Source: Streptomyces decoyicus | GTDB taxonomy: Bacteria; Actinomycetota; Actinomycetes; Streptomycetales; Streptomycetaceae | Direction of reading: 5' to 3' | Length of the DNA stretch: 64,000 bases | NCBI RefSeq assembly: GCF_019880305.1 | Contig: NZ_CP082301.1 | Span: forward strand, 930,001 to 994,000 | Part shown: positions 36,101-44,259 of the stretch, one piece after another | How the letters are laid out: each line of letters begins with the position of its first letter | Position numbering within the stretch: position 1 is the first letter of the stretch | Notes under the pieces: generated by a model | The model's database searches: none | What the model was told of the DNA's origin: nothing | Seen by the model: only the letters and a program-made list of their open reading frames with translations | Position numbers and translations under genes: made by a program

Positions 36101-39100
36101 GACACCGGAGCCCGACAAGCCCGACGCCGACACTCCCGACACCGACAAACCCGTTGCCGACAAGCCCGGTCCCGACTCCGAGCACCAGGCCGACGATGCC
36201 GACTCCGGCGACAAGGACTCGCCCGACGCGGACCGCACCGCGGACTCGGACCCCACCGCGGACTCGGGCCCCAACACGGACTCGGGCCCCAACACAGACG
36301 TGGACTCCGATGCCGACTCCAGCCCGGCGCCGGACTCGGACTCCGACACGGACTCGGGCCCGGAGCCGGACTCACACTCGGACTCGAACCCGGACACGGA
36401 CACGGACACGGATGCAGACTCCGACTCGGACTCATCAGAGTCGGACGCCGCGCCCGACGCGCAGGACAACCGGCCCAGTCTCCAGGACATCCGAGCCGGT
36501 ATCCAGGAGGCCCCCGGTGGCCTGCTGCCGCCCGACACCGCGGATCAGCAGGCGCTCGTGGCCGCCAGCCCGCGGAACGACGACGGCACTCCCCAGCGCT
36601 TTCCCGATCCGTTCGGGGACTGGGCCCAGTTGCAGAACGACGGCGGTACGAATGTGCCCGGCCGTTCCAACAACTGTGCCGACTGCAGCCGTTCGTTCCT
36701 CGAGACCTGGTACGGAAACCCGCAGGTCTCAGCGCCTCGCACCCCGGACCTCGATGCGGACGGGAGCCCCGACCGCTGGTCCCCGGAGACGGATGCCAAC
36801 GAGAACATCATCGACTGGACCGGCGCGCCGCACTCCTACGCCGGCACCAGCCCCGACGGTCACGCCGCGATCGCCCAGGACCTCCTGAACGCCGGTCCGG
36901 GCTCCTCCGCGATCGTGCAGGTCAACTGGGACGGGGGCGGAGGCCATGCGTTCAACGCCGTCAACCACGACGGTCGCATCGTGTGGGTGGACACCCAGAG
37001 CGGCGAGGTGAGCGAGCAGCCCATCAACACCGACGGTGCCACGGACGTCTTCTACATCCCGCTGGACGCCGACCGGAATCCGCTCCATCCCGCTCAGGAC
37101 CCGGCAGCCGATGCCGACCCGTCGGATGACGCCTCCTCCACCTCGACCCAGTCCGAAGGCGCCCACTCCACATCCGACCAGCCCGACGGCTCCGACTCCG
37201 GCGGCGCCCACTCCCCATCCGATCAGTCCGACGGCGCCCCGTCGGCCGATTCCCACCCCTCGGACGACTCACACGACGGCCCGCCGACCAACAGCTCCCC
37301 GTCCGAGCAGACAGAAAGCACCCCGTCCGCCCCCTCCCCGCAGTCGGACTCGCCACAACCGGACACGGCACAGACCGACTCGGCACAGACCGACTCGACA
37401 CAGACGGACTCGGCACAGTCCAACTCAACACCGAACGACTCACCACAGTCCGACTCGCCCGAGTCCAATCCGTCACGGCCAGAGCCGACCCAGTCCGATC
37501 CGACCCAGTCCGATCCGACCCAGTCCGATCCGTCCCAGTCCGACTCGCCCCAGTCCGACTCGCCCCAGGGTGCCCACAGCACAAGCGACCACGGCACGAG
37601 CGATCACAACACGCCGGACGCGAACGCTCCCGCCACTCACCCGGCCGCCGACGGCGACGCCCCTGGCCAGTCGTCGCCCGGGATCAGCGTCGACGCCGGT
37701 GACGCCGGGCCCCACGCGCCTGCGGACAGCAAGCCGGACGCCGGTCCTGACGGGCACGAACAGTCCACCTCGCTCTCCTCGGACGCCCCTGCGGACGGTT
37801 CGCCCGGTGGACAGCCGCGGCCCGTTGGCCACGACGCCCCCACCGATGCGAACGGCACCTCCCGGAATCCTGGTGACGCCCCGCAGCGCGACCCTGGTGA
37901 CACGCCGCAGCGCGACGGTGCCCCCCAGAGCCACGACCAGAACCGGCCCGCCCCTGCGCGGCCGGACACTACCCCCGGCACGCCCGGCGGACGGCCCGAC
38001 CAGACACGTGCCGACGGCCGTCCCCAGCAATCGCCTCCCGACGGCCGTGCCCAGCAGTCACCCTCCGACAGCCGTCCCCAGCAATCGCCCGCCGACAGCC
38101 GTACGAACCCACCGGCCCCCGACGGCCGTCCCAAGCCGCCGACTCCCGACGCCCCCGCCGGGAAACGGAAGGCCGGCGGTCCTCCGCCCACGGACAACCA
38201 GCCGTCCGGCTCGGGCACCGGGCCCTCCTCAGGGAGCGGAAGCAGCCACAAGAAGAAGCGGACCGAGCCGGACCACGAGGGCCTCGCCGCGCTGAAGCTG
38301 GACGATTCGACGTCGCCGAAGCCCGACGACGACGCGATGGACGTCGACGAGAAGGAGCCCTACTCCGACCCGCACGACCGCGGTGACAGCGACACCTCCG
38401 AGCAGGAAAAGAAGGGGGATCGCACCCTCGACGCGGAGGCGGAGGGGTCCAAGGAGTACGGGATTCCGCCGGACAAGCTACAGAACGAACTCCGGCGGGA
38501 CCGGGACGTACACCGCGTCCCGCTCGACAACGTCCATGACCATCTGGACAGTTGGGCGAAGGGCGGGAGCCTGGCGCAGGTTCTGCGTGCCTCGACCGGT
38601 GATGCCGCCCCCACGTCGGGCGATGCCGGAAAGGGGCCGCGCGCCTTCACCCAGAGCGATCTGGAGCAGCGGCTGCCCGGATTCAAGGACCTGGAGCGCG
38701 GTGAGCGGCTCGCGGTCGTTTCGTCCCTGGCCCGGCTCAGCGTGGGATTTCACGAGCAGCACGGCGTGGGCAAGAATCCGGAGAACGTCGACAAGCCGTA
38801 CCGCAAGAAGGGCGAGGATGCGCCCAAGCCGGAGAGCAAGGACAGTGCGGCCAAGAACGCCGAGGAATCGCTCGGTGTTCGGGGGCACCGGAAGAGCAGC
38901 GACAAACTCCTCAACAGCCTGAAGCTCGGCACCGTTCCGCCCAGCCTGACGAACAACAGTCCGGACCTCACGGATCGCAACTACGCGGTGTTGGAGGTCG
39001 AGGGCCCCCCGCCCGGGCGCGAGACGCATTACGTCACCGACTCCTCGGTGCCGGTGGGTGAGAAGTATGTGTCGGGCAGGCATTCGGAGAAGCATCTTGC

Positions 39101-39614
39101 CGACTGGCTGAAGCGGGTCAATCAGGGCGACACGAAATACACGCCACAGGCCGTCTACACGGAGCGTGAGCCCTGCGGAATGGGGCAGGGCCACGCGAAG
39201 TGTTCAACCGTGCTGCGGGAAAAGGCACTCGACGACGCAAAGGTCTACTACAGCACGACCTATCGCACCGACCCGGCCGATGTCGCGGCGAAGAAGAAGC
39301 TCGACACGGTGAAGACCGCGGAGAAGAAGAAGGTCGACAGTATGGCCGCGGCCGACGTGCAGCAGAGCATCGCCGACCGCATCAACGCCCGTACGGACAA
39401 ATCCGCCGACCGGGCCGCCAAGGAAATCGCGGCGGCCCAGAAGCTCGGCGAGGCGGACGCGCGCAAGGAACTCAAGAAGCTCATCGAGCGCGAGTACAGC
39501 AAGCGGAAGGAAGGCTCGACCACGGAGGAGAAGCAGGCCATGGTCCGGGAAATGGACCGGCATATCGACCACCTGGACACGACCTGGCGGAAGATCCAGC
39601 CGAGCCTGATGTGA
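33117..39614 (+). CDS. Giant polymorphic toxin: WXG/CpnT-like N-terminus, papain-fold domain, deaminase-like C-terminus
   Basis: 2165-residue protein with no signal peptide. Residues 1-230 are a helical WXG/CpnT-like domain (WRDFATGVEDLQHQGVQAAG) with a hydrophobic stretch AVITQLAILAAEIIAAQAAA. About 235-1120 is Gly/Ser/Asp/Pro repeat sequence. About 1125-1320 is a Tox-PL-like papain fold: Cys1187 in RSNNCADCSRSFLETWYG, His1277 in GGGGHAFNAVNHDG, Asp1292 in IVWVDTQSG. Another Ser/Asp/Gln-rich linker follows. Residues about 1960-2040 hold a cytidine-deaminase-like fold: H1989 and E1991 in GRHSEKHLADWL, C2020 and C2029 in YTEREPCGMGQGHAKCSTVL. A Lys-rich coiled coil ends the protein. Leu114 is TTA, implying bldA dependence. 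GTG 33117 is the likeliest start; ATG 33126 is possible. Confidence 0.85.
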   Translation: MSLMLPDALEWVLEMLGFNWPTADEDKLMESAQKWRDFATGVEDLQHQGVQAAGNVLSQNSGDSIDGFHTTWEKFAGGSGYFADARSAANSIAVALDAAAGLVIGMKVAVITQLAILAAEIIAAQAAAPFTFGLSEVAAVAATAATRAVVRKIIKEVAKQLLDAALETAKEPAVSALQAMISDVIAQSVNMSFDAQNGFDAGRTVKKGAEEGVNALKNSGQTFAESLRDGAGAKAGHHVRNGMESAAGHHSGGDSGHDSAGDSAGDSGKGSGGEGETGNGSGKGSSGADSASGTGASGGSGGSGAGSGAGPGAGAGAGAGAGAGAGPGAGAGTGSGGSSSSGGSSSSGGSSPSSDSSSPGTSGTDGSSSGGASHSGSGAGSSGPGTGAGTSTNSAPVGDTGSPAGAHNNPVSDGGHSSDGGGQSGLSHTGSAPPSQLTPFDAGYRDAQGGGDTPSGSPTDSSHSSAPPVASSSASPDSGPSADSGPSRPDASPSSETGARPDASPSPETGARPDASPSPETGARPDASPSPETGARPDGARSADSGPGSVPDSGAGPSPDSGARPDAGGTPDTGSPQNNAPAASESSRGDGSPSPDAGPRPDSGAPRSDEAAPRPDDTAPRSDHGSPSQPSSQPIHTDSSPTSDAGNRPDNAPSPTPAPADGATAHADGPPSGPVHHDTPGAGDSGPDAGQSPQHVSSPSSSPSPSPSPDAVSRPEANVPSPTPAPDNGPTPTPDNGPGNAPTGSDSSHSPSQHDNGNSANGNGGRVGVPPGAMPHAAANASPAPSYGSPQQHSAHQPSDDSDVTTHTDSATTFAPPPTGVPSTSQTGGDPSNSSPAPTASTAPPGVAMGGGPVPGPSAPAGAHASAGAPPASTPPRSSPAGHGTPPRSAPARDPRTAPYGDPRSTPPRQRPGSPDPQSSRPRPTPPRADPPRTEQPRGNESSPQQPQTPPPNKGPEQHGPEQHGPGQSAPDPRTPDPQHPRGDDTQAAPDHDTKTPEPDKPDADTPDTDKPVADKPGPDSEHQADDADSGDKDSPDADRTADSDPTADSGPNTDSGPNTDVDSDADSSPAPDSDSDTDSGPEPDSHSDSNPDTDTDTDADSDSDSSESDAAPDAQDNRPSLQDIRAGIQEAPGGLLPPDTADQQALVAASPRNDDGTPQRFPDPFGDWAQLQNDGGTNVPGRSNNCADCSRSFLETWYGNPQVSAPRTPDLDADGSPDRWSPETDANENIIDWTGAPHSYAGTSPDGHAAIAQDLLNAGPGSSAIVQVNWDGGGGHAFNAVNHDGRIVWVDTQSGEVSEQPINTDGATDVFYIPLDADRNPLHPAQDPAADADPSDDASSTSTQSEGAHSTSDQPDGSDSGGAHSPSDQSDGAPSADSHPSDDSHDGPPTNSSPSEQTESTPSAPSPQSDSPQPDTAQTDSAQTDSTQTDSAQSNSTPNDSPQSDSPESNPSRPEPTQSDPTQSDPTQSDPSQSDSPQSDSPQGAHSTSDHGTSDHNTPDANAPATHPAADGDAPGQSSPGISVDAGDAGPHAPADSKPDAGPDGHEQSTSLSSDAPADGSPGGQPRPVGHDAPTDANGTSRNPGDAPQRDPGDTPQRDGAPQSHDQNRPAPARPDTTPGTPGGRPDQTRADGRPQQSPPDGRAQQSPSDSRPQQSPADSRTNPPAPDGRPKPPTPDAPAGKRKAGGPPPTDNQPSGSGTGPSSGSGSSHKKKRTEPDHEGLAALKLDDSTSPKPDDDAMDVDEKEPYSDPHDRGDSDTSEQEKKGDRTLDAEAEGSKEYGIPPDKLQNELRRDRDVHRVPLDNVHDHLDSWAKGGSLAQVLRASTGDAAPTSGDAGKGPRAFTQSDLEQRLPGFKDLERGERLAVVSSLARLSVGFHEQHGVGKNPENVDKPYRKKGEDAPKPESKDSAAKNAEESLGVRGHRKSSDKLLNSLKLGTVPPSLTNNSPDLTDRNYAVLEVEGPPPGRETHYVTDSSVPVGEKYVSGRHSEKHLADWLKRVNQGDTKYTPQAVYTEREPCGMGQGHAKCSTVLREKALDDAKVYYSTTYRTDPADVAAKKKLDTVKTAEKKKVDSMAAADVQQSIADRINARTDKSADRAAKEIAAAQKLGEADARKELKKLIEREYSKRKEGSTTEEKQAMVREMDRHIDHLDTTWRKIQPSLM
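34581..34724 (+). repeat. Four 36-bp in-frame repeats in the toxin gene
   Basis: Four adjacent 36-base units encode PDASPSxETGAR. The last three are nearly identical in DNA, which points to recent duplication. Other low-complexity tracts in the same gene are the GGGGCT hexamer run at about 34037-34115 and Ser-Asp codon runs near 36240-36435 and 37360-37565. Confidence 0.85.
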
Positions 39615-39636
39615 TCCGGTCGGACCGCCGCTCCCC

Positions 39637-39668
39637 GGTGCCGCCGCCCGCGCCGGGGCGGCGGCACC
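39637..39668. terminator. Terminator between toxin and HEAT-protein genes
   Basis: Perfect 13-base arms 39637-39649 and 39656-39668 (GGTGCCGCCGCCC) with a 6-base loop, lying between two convergent stops; it probably works in both directions. Confidence 0.85.
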
Positions 39669-39676
39669 CCCGGCCC

Positions 39677-40660
39677 TCAGATATCCAGTGCGCCCCGGAA
39701 CCGGCCGTGCCCGACGTCCGGGCTGGTCACCGCGAGCCAGCCGTGGCCCACCTTGTCGAGCACCTCGACGGTCGTCGGCTGGATGGAGATCCAGGAGGCC
39801 ACCTCCTCCGGGTCACGGACACCTTCGGCGTACTCCTCGGCCTCTTCGGGGTCGTACAGTTCGTCGTCCTCGTCCTGCATCAGATCCCGCTCGAACTCCA
39901 TGGGTTCGCCGACCCATTCGGGATCGCCGTAGGTGCGGTGGCCGCGCTTGTCCTGCCCGTTCTCCGCGACCCACCACACCCGCGCGCCGTTGTACTCGTC
40001 CACGGCGTAGAAGTGCGCCTCCCGGCACTGCGTGCTGAGTTTTTCCACGGCCTGTGCCCAGTAGTCGTTGAGGTAGTCGGCGCCGTAGACAAGCCGCCAG
40101 CCGTCGAATTCCGGGGTGATGAAGACGCGGTATGCGGTGGAGGACGTGCCGTCATCGGAGAGGTGGTCGAGCGAATTCTCGTGGTGGACGGCGGCGGATA
40201 CTCCCAGGGCCGTCGTGACGGGGCGTGCGTCGTGCAGCTCCAACGCCCGCACGATGTCCTTCACTTCCGCCCGTGGCACCGCTATCCAGGTCTCCGCCGG
40301 AAGGTCGCCGGGGCTTTCGTCGAGCAGTTTGACCCGTACGAGCCGCTCGACGGCTGCCCGGTCGGCGGGGCCCAGGGCATCGCCGCCGCCGAGGCTCGCG
40401 AGCGCACGCAGGGCGGCAGGCCGCAGGCCGCCGGGGCCCTCACCACGGACCCTTCGCAAGGGCTCGATCGCCATGGCTCCGAGGTCTTGCAGACACGCCT
40501 CCGCGGCCGATCGGCCGGGCCGTTCCTCGTCGCCGAGCAGCGGCAGAAGGTGCTCCACGACCGGGGCTCCGAGCGCGACCAGCCGGTCCGTCGCCGTTCT
40601 GCGCTCGTCCCGGTCCACGGCTGCCAGTTGACGTACCAGTGCGGCGATGTCCTCACTCAT
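39677..40660 (-). CDS. HEAT-repeat protein, candidate immunity protein
   Basis: 327-residue protein. Residues about 1-110 are HEAT-like helical repeats (TDRLVALGAPVVEHLLPLLG; AAEACLQDLGAMAIEPLRRV; RPAALRALASLGGGDAL). Residues about 150-240 form a mixed domain with STAYRVFITPEFDGWRLVYG, CREAHFYAVDEYNGARVWWV and ENGQDKRGHRTYG. The latter style is common beside polymorphic toxins in streptomycetes. It is convergent with the toxin, with 62 bases between stops, so it would be expressed independently. Immunity is inferred only from position and composition. Confidence 0.7.
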   Translation of the reverse strand: MSEDIAALVRQLAAVDRDERRTATDRLVALGAPVVEHLLPLLGDEERPGRSAAEACLQDLGAMAIEPLRRVRGEGPGGLRPAALRALASLGGGDALGPADRAAVERLVRVKLLDESPGDLPAETWIAVPRAEVKDIVRALELHDARPVTTALGVSAAVHHENSLDHLSDDGTSSTAYRVFITPEFDGWRLVYGADYLNDYWAQAVEKLSTQCREAHFYAVDEYNGARVWWVAENGQDKRGHRTYGDPEWVGEPMEFERDLMQDEDDELYDPEEAEEYAEGVRDPEEVASWISIQPTTVEVLDKVGHGWLAVTSPDVGHGRFRGALDI

Positions 40661-40829
40661 GGAAATGACCCTAACCGAGCCGGCACCTGACTCCGCCGGG
40701 GCTGCTTGTGGAGTACGGTCAGGGACAATCGCCGAGCCGGCTGCTCACGATGGAATCGATGGACGCAGCGCCATGACTCAGCACATCCGTCTGCCGGCAG
40801 ACGCTTTGATGTGAGACGAAGGAGTTCCC

Positions 40830-41168
40830 ATGACTTCGGACAACTCTCCGACAGATCGGCAGAATGTGCCCACGAATCCCGACGAGGCGCTGGAAGCGGT
40901 TCGCCGGCAATTCGGCCGGCCCCACTCCTTCGACGGCACCCCTGCGCCCCTGCATGTCCAGGAATTCGACCTGGGATATCTGGTGTACGCGACGTACGCC
41001 AAGCCCGTCGACCGGAACGGCCGGCCGGTGCCCGCGCCGCCCGGTGGCAGCAGTTTTGTGGTGGCGAAGGAGAGCGGCGCGATCTCGACCGTCCCCAACT
41101 ATCCGCCGGACCAGGCCATCGCGCTCTACCGTAAGCAGCTCCGGCGCGCGGACACCCCGGAGGCATAG
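40830..41168 (+). CDS. YrhB/Imm35-like small protein, candidate immunity protein
   Basis: 112-residue protein. The core FDLGYLVYATYAKPVDRNGR, PAPPGGSSFVVAKESGAIST and NYPPDQAIALYRKQL follows the pattern of YrhB-domain (Imm35) immunity proteins. GAAGGAG lies five bases before the ATG. It is divergent from the HEAT gene. Its proximity to a toxin with a papain-fold domain makes an immunity role likely but unproven. Confidence 0.65.
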   Translation: MTSDNSPTDRQNVPTNPDEALEAVRRQFGRPHSFDGTPAPLHVQEFDLGYLVYATYAKPVDRNGRPVPAPPGGSSFVVAKESGAISTVPNYPPDQAIALYRKQLRRADTPEA

Positions 41169-41469
41169 CCCGCTCGGCAGTGCCTGCCTCGCGGCACCAC
41201 AGACTTGGTGACCTGCCGCCCCACGCGAAAGACAGAGTGGACGCCCCTAGGAGCTTTCGGGACGTCCACAGTGGCCGCCCGGGTGTGTGCTCGACACCCA
41301 CCGCGGTCACGGGTTCGACGAGGCACTTTCCACACAGGGGCGCGGCCGGGCGCGGAAGCCGGTGACGTACACCCCGGCGCATCACGATCCTCGCAAATCT
41401 CCCGAAGGACCCTCGAAAGCCCCCAAAATCGCGAGTTGGAAGCCGGCCTCGGGGCTACGTGATATATGT

Positions 41470-41499
41470 ACCGGGGCCGTCGGACTCGACGGCCCCGGT
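41470..41499. terminator. Perfect 13-bp stem in the gap before the S9 peptidase
   Basis: ACCGGGGCCGTCG (41470-41482) and its exact complement (41487-41499) enclose the loop GACT. It lies about 300 bases after the YrhB-like gene and about 300 before the peptidase start. The rest of the 41.17-41.80 kb gap has no gene. Confidence 0.7.
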
Positions 41500-41805
41500 G
41501 GCGACCCGCCCGCACGCACAGGCGTGACCAGCGCGTCGCCATGACTTCGGTCGGCATTCCCCGAAGCTACGGCAGCATCCCGAAATTCCCCTTGCGTCCG
41601 GTCAGGTACCGGCGCTCAGTGCTGCGAAAAAACTCGCCGTGGCACGGCCTTTTCCGTGAATCCCGGATATGCCTATGTTTCCCCAGGGATCGCCGTACAC
41701 CCCGGACCACTGCCGACCGGACCCCTCAGCATCCTGGACGACAGCACCTTGGAGGACAGCACCTTGCACCGCAGCACCGTGCCTTCCGCGCACACCCTGA
41801 GCTCC

Positions 41806-44025
41806 ATGGATTCCACGGATTCCACGGATCCCAAGAATTCCGCCGCTTTCCCGGGCCAATTCGCCCGCAGCCGTCGCTTCTCCCTCGGCGTACCCAGGCA
41901 TTTCACCGTCTCCCCCGACGGCAGCCGGGTGCTCTTCGTCCGAACGGTCTCGGGCACCGACCCCGTCGGGCGGCTGTGGCAGTACGAGGACGGCGCGGAA
42001 CGGCTGGTGGCGGATCCGGCCCTGCTGGTGGGAGCCGGCACGGGGCCGGTCCCCGAGGAGGAGCGGCTGCTCCGGGAGCGCGCCCGTGAGCGGTCCGTGG
42101 GAGTGGTGTCCTACGCGACGGACGACGCCGCCCGCCTGGTGGCCTTCGCGCTGTCCGGAGCCCTGTGGGCGGTACGTACCGACGGCGGCGTGCCGTTCTC
42201 CGTCCCCGCGGCCGGTCCGGTGGTCGACCCCCGCCCCTCCCCCGACGGCCGGCACATCGCCTATGTGAGCCGCCGCTCTTTCCACGTCGTCGATCCGACC
42301 GGCGCCGACCGTCAACTGGCGCGCGCCGAGGGCCCGGAAGTCTCCTACGGACTCGCCGAATATGTGGCCGCCGAGTCCATGCACCGGCTGCGCGGCTACT
42401 GGTGGGCGCCGGACAGCCGCCACGTCCTGGTGGCCAGGGTCGACACCGGCCCGGTGGAGCGGCGCTACGTCAGCGATCCGGCCGACCCGACGAAGCCGCC
42501 GCAGGCGATCCCGTACCCGGCGGCCGGCACCCCCAACGCGGAGGTCACGTTGCAACTCCTCTCCTTGGAGGGGGAACGGGTCGACGTGGACTGGGACCGC
42601 ACGACGTACGAGTACCTCGTGGACGCCGGCTGGGATGCGCACGGCCCGTTTCTCGCCGTACAGAGCCGTGACCAGCGCATAGTCCGTACGCTCTCGGTCG
42701 ATCCGGCGACCGGGGCCACCGAGGTGCTGCATGAGCGGGCCGATCCCGCATGGGTGGAGCTCATCGACGGCACCCCGGCCCGTACGGCGTCGGGTGCCCT
42801 GGTGCTCCCCGAGGACGACGGCGACACCCGGTATCTGACCGTGGGCGGCCGACGGGTCACCCCGGAGGGGCTTCAGCTGTGCGCGGTCCTCGGGGTCGAG
42901 GGCGAGCGGGTGCTGTTCACCGCGAGCGAGGACCCGCTGGAGACCCACGTGTGGTGCCATGAGCCCGGCCACGCCGGCCGCCGGCTGAGCCGGGGCCCCG
43001 GCAGGTACACCGGCGTGGGGCGGGGCGGCACGGTCGTCCTGGCGGGGGTGACGCCGCAGGGCAATGAAGTGGGCGTGCTGCGGGGGACGGAACCGGGCAC
43101 TCCGGCCTCAGGAACGGGCACAGGCACAGGCATAGGCACGGGTACGGGGCCGGCCGGGGAGGCTGGGTCGGCCGGGGAGACGGGGTCGGCCAGGGGGGTG
43201 CCGTACGAGCCCCTCTCCTCGCTCGCCGAGGAGCCTTCGGTCACCCCGCGGCCGCTCCATCTCACCCTCGGCGAGCGGCAGTTGCATGGCGCGCTCTTCC
43301 TGCCGTCATGGCACAGGGAGGGCACCGGGAAGCTGCCGGTGCTCCTCGACCCGTACGGGGGCCCGGCCATGCAGATCGTGGGACGGGCCCGGGGATGGTT
43401 CACCTGTGTGTCGCAGTGGTTCGCCGAGCAGGGCTTCGCGGTGCTGGTGGTGGACGGACGCGGAACCCCGAATCGGGGCCCGGCCTGGGAGAAGGCCATA
43501 CACGGCGACCAGCTCACGCCCGCGCTGGAGGACCAGGTGGACGCGCTGCGGGCGGCCGGGGCGCGCTTCGGTGATCTGGACCTGACACGGGTGGCGATCC
43601 GCGGCTGGTCGTTCGGCGGGTTCCTGGCCGCGGCCGCCGTGCTGCACCATCCCGACATCTTCCACGCCGCGGTCGCCGGCGCCCCGCCCACCGACCAGCG
43701 GCTGTACGACACCCACTGGAAGGAGCGCTTCCTGGGCCACCCGGAGGAGCAGCCGGAGAACTATGTGCGCTCCTCCCTGATCGGCCACGGCCACCTGCTG
43801 CGCCGCCCGCTGCTGCTGGTCCACGGGCTCGCGGACGACAATGTGGCGGCCGCGCACACCCTGCGCTTCTCGGCGGAGCTGCTGGCGGCGGGCAGACCGC
43901 ACAGCGTGCTCCCGCTGCCCGGCGCCACGCATCTGCCGGCCGGCGACGCGGTCAATGAGCAGCTGCTGCACTTCCAGCGGGACTTCCTGCTGGACGCGCT
44001 GGCGAGGCGCGTCGACGGGGGCTGA
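41806..44025 (+). CDS. S9-family (DPP4-like) peptidase
   Basis: 739-residue prolyl-oligopeptidase-type enzyme. The N-terminal beta-propeller region begins FARSRRFSLGVPRHFTVSPD and contains the DPP4-type Glu motif LAEYVAAESMHRLRGYWWAP. The C-terminal alpha/beta hydrolase has Ser in IRGWSFGGFLAAAAV, Asp in HGLADDNVAAAHT and His in PLPGATHLPAGDAV. An insert of Gly/Thr repeats (TGTGTGIGTGTGPAG) joins the two. There is no signal peptide, so it is cytoplasmic. An in-frame GTG at 41656 would add a low-complexity leader; I prefer the ATG at 41806, without strong support. Confidence 0.9.
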   Translation: MDSTDSTDPKNSAAFPGQFARSRRFSLGVPRHFTVSPDGSRVLFVRTVSGTDPVGRLWQYEDGAERLVADPALLVGAGTGPVPEEERLLRERARERSVGVVSYATDDAARLVAFALSGALWAVRTDGGVPFSVPAAGPVVDPRPSPDGRHIAYVSRRSFHVVDPTGADRQLARAEGPEVSYGLAEYVAAESMHRLRGYWWAPDSRHVLVARVDTGPVERRYVSDPADPTKPPQAIPYPAAGTPNAEVTLQLLSLEGERVDVDWDRTTYEYLVDAGWDAHGPFLAVQSRDQRIVRTLSVDPATGATEVLHERADPAWVELIDGTPARTASGALVLPEDDGDTRYLTVGGRRVTPEGLQLCAVLGVEGERVLFTASEDPLETHVWCHEPGHAGRRLSRGPGRYTGVGRGGTVVLAGVTPQGNEVGVLRGTEPGTPASGTGTGTGIGTGTGPAGEAGSAGETGSARGVPYEPLSSLAEEPSVTPRPLHLTLGERQLHGALFLPSWHREGTGKLPVLLDPYGGPAMQIVGRARGWFTCVSQWFAEQGFAVLVVDGRGTPNRGPAWEKAIHGDQLTPALEDQVDALRAAGARFGDLDLTRVAIRGWSFGGFLAAAAVLHHPDIFHAAVAGAPPTDQRLYDTHWKERFLGHPEEQPENYVRSSLIGHGHLLRRPLLLVHGLADDNVAAAHTLRFSAELLAAGRPHSVLPLPGATHLPAGDAVNEQLLHFQRDFLLDALARRVDGG

Positions 44026-44259
44026 GGGGGCCGAGGCGGTTCACCCTGGCGTTTCGGGCCTCGGCGACTCCCCCCGGCCCGTTCCCGGCGGCGGCTCCCC
44101 TCCGGCCGTTCGTCCGGGCGGTTCGCCGCCGGCTTTTCGCCTCGGCGAAAGGAACGCGTCCCGCGTTGAACACGCGGGGCCGTCCCGCCGTATGGACCCT
44201 GTGCAACGTCCTTGAGCACAACGCGCACCGAAGGCACCACCAAGAACCGGAGGCACACC

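Noticed and set aside
35335..36888. Long alternative frames inside the toxin repeat region
   Set aside because: They encode Arg/Pro/Thr-rich products caused by the repetitive codons of the real frame.
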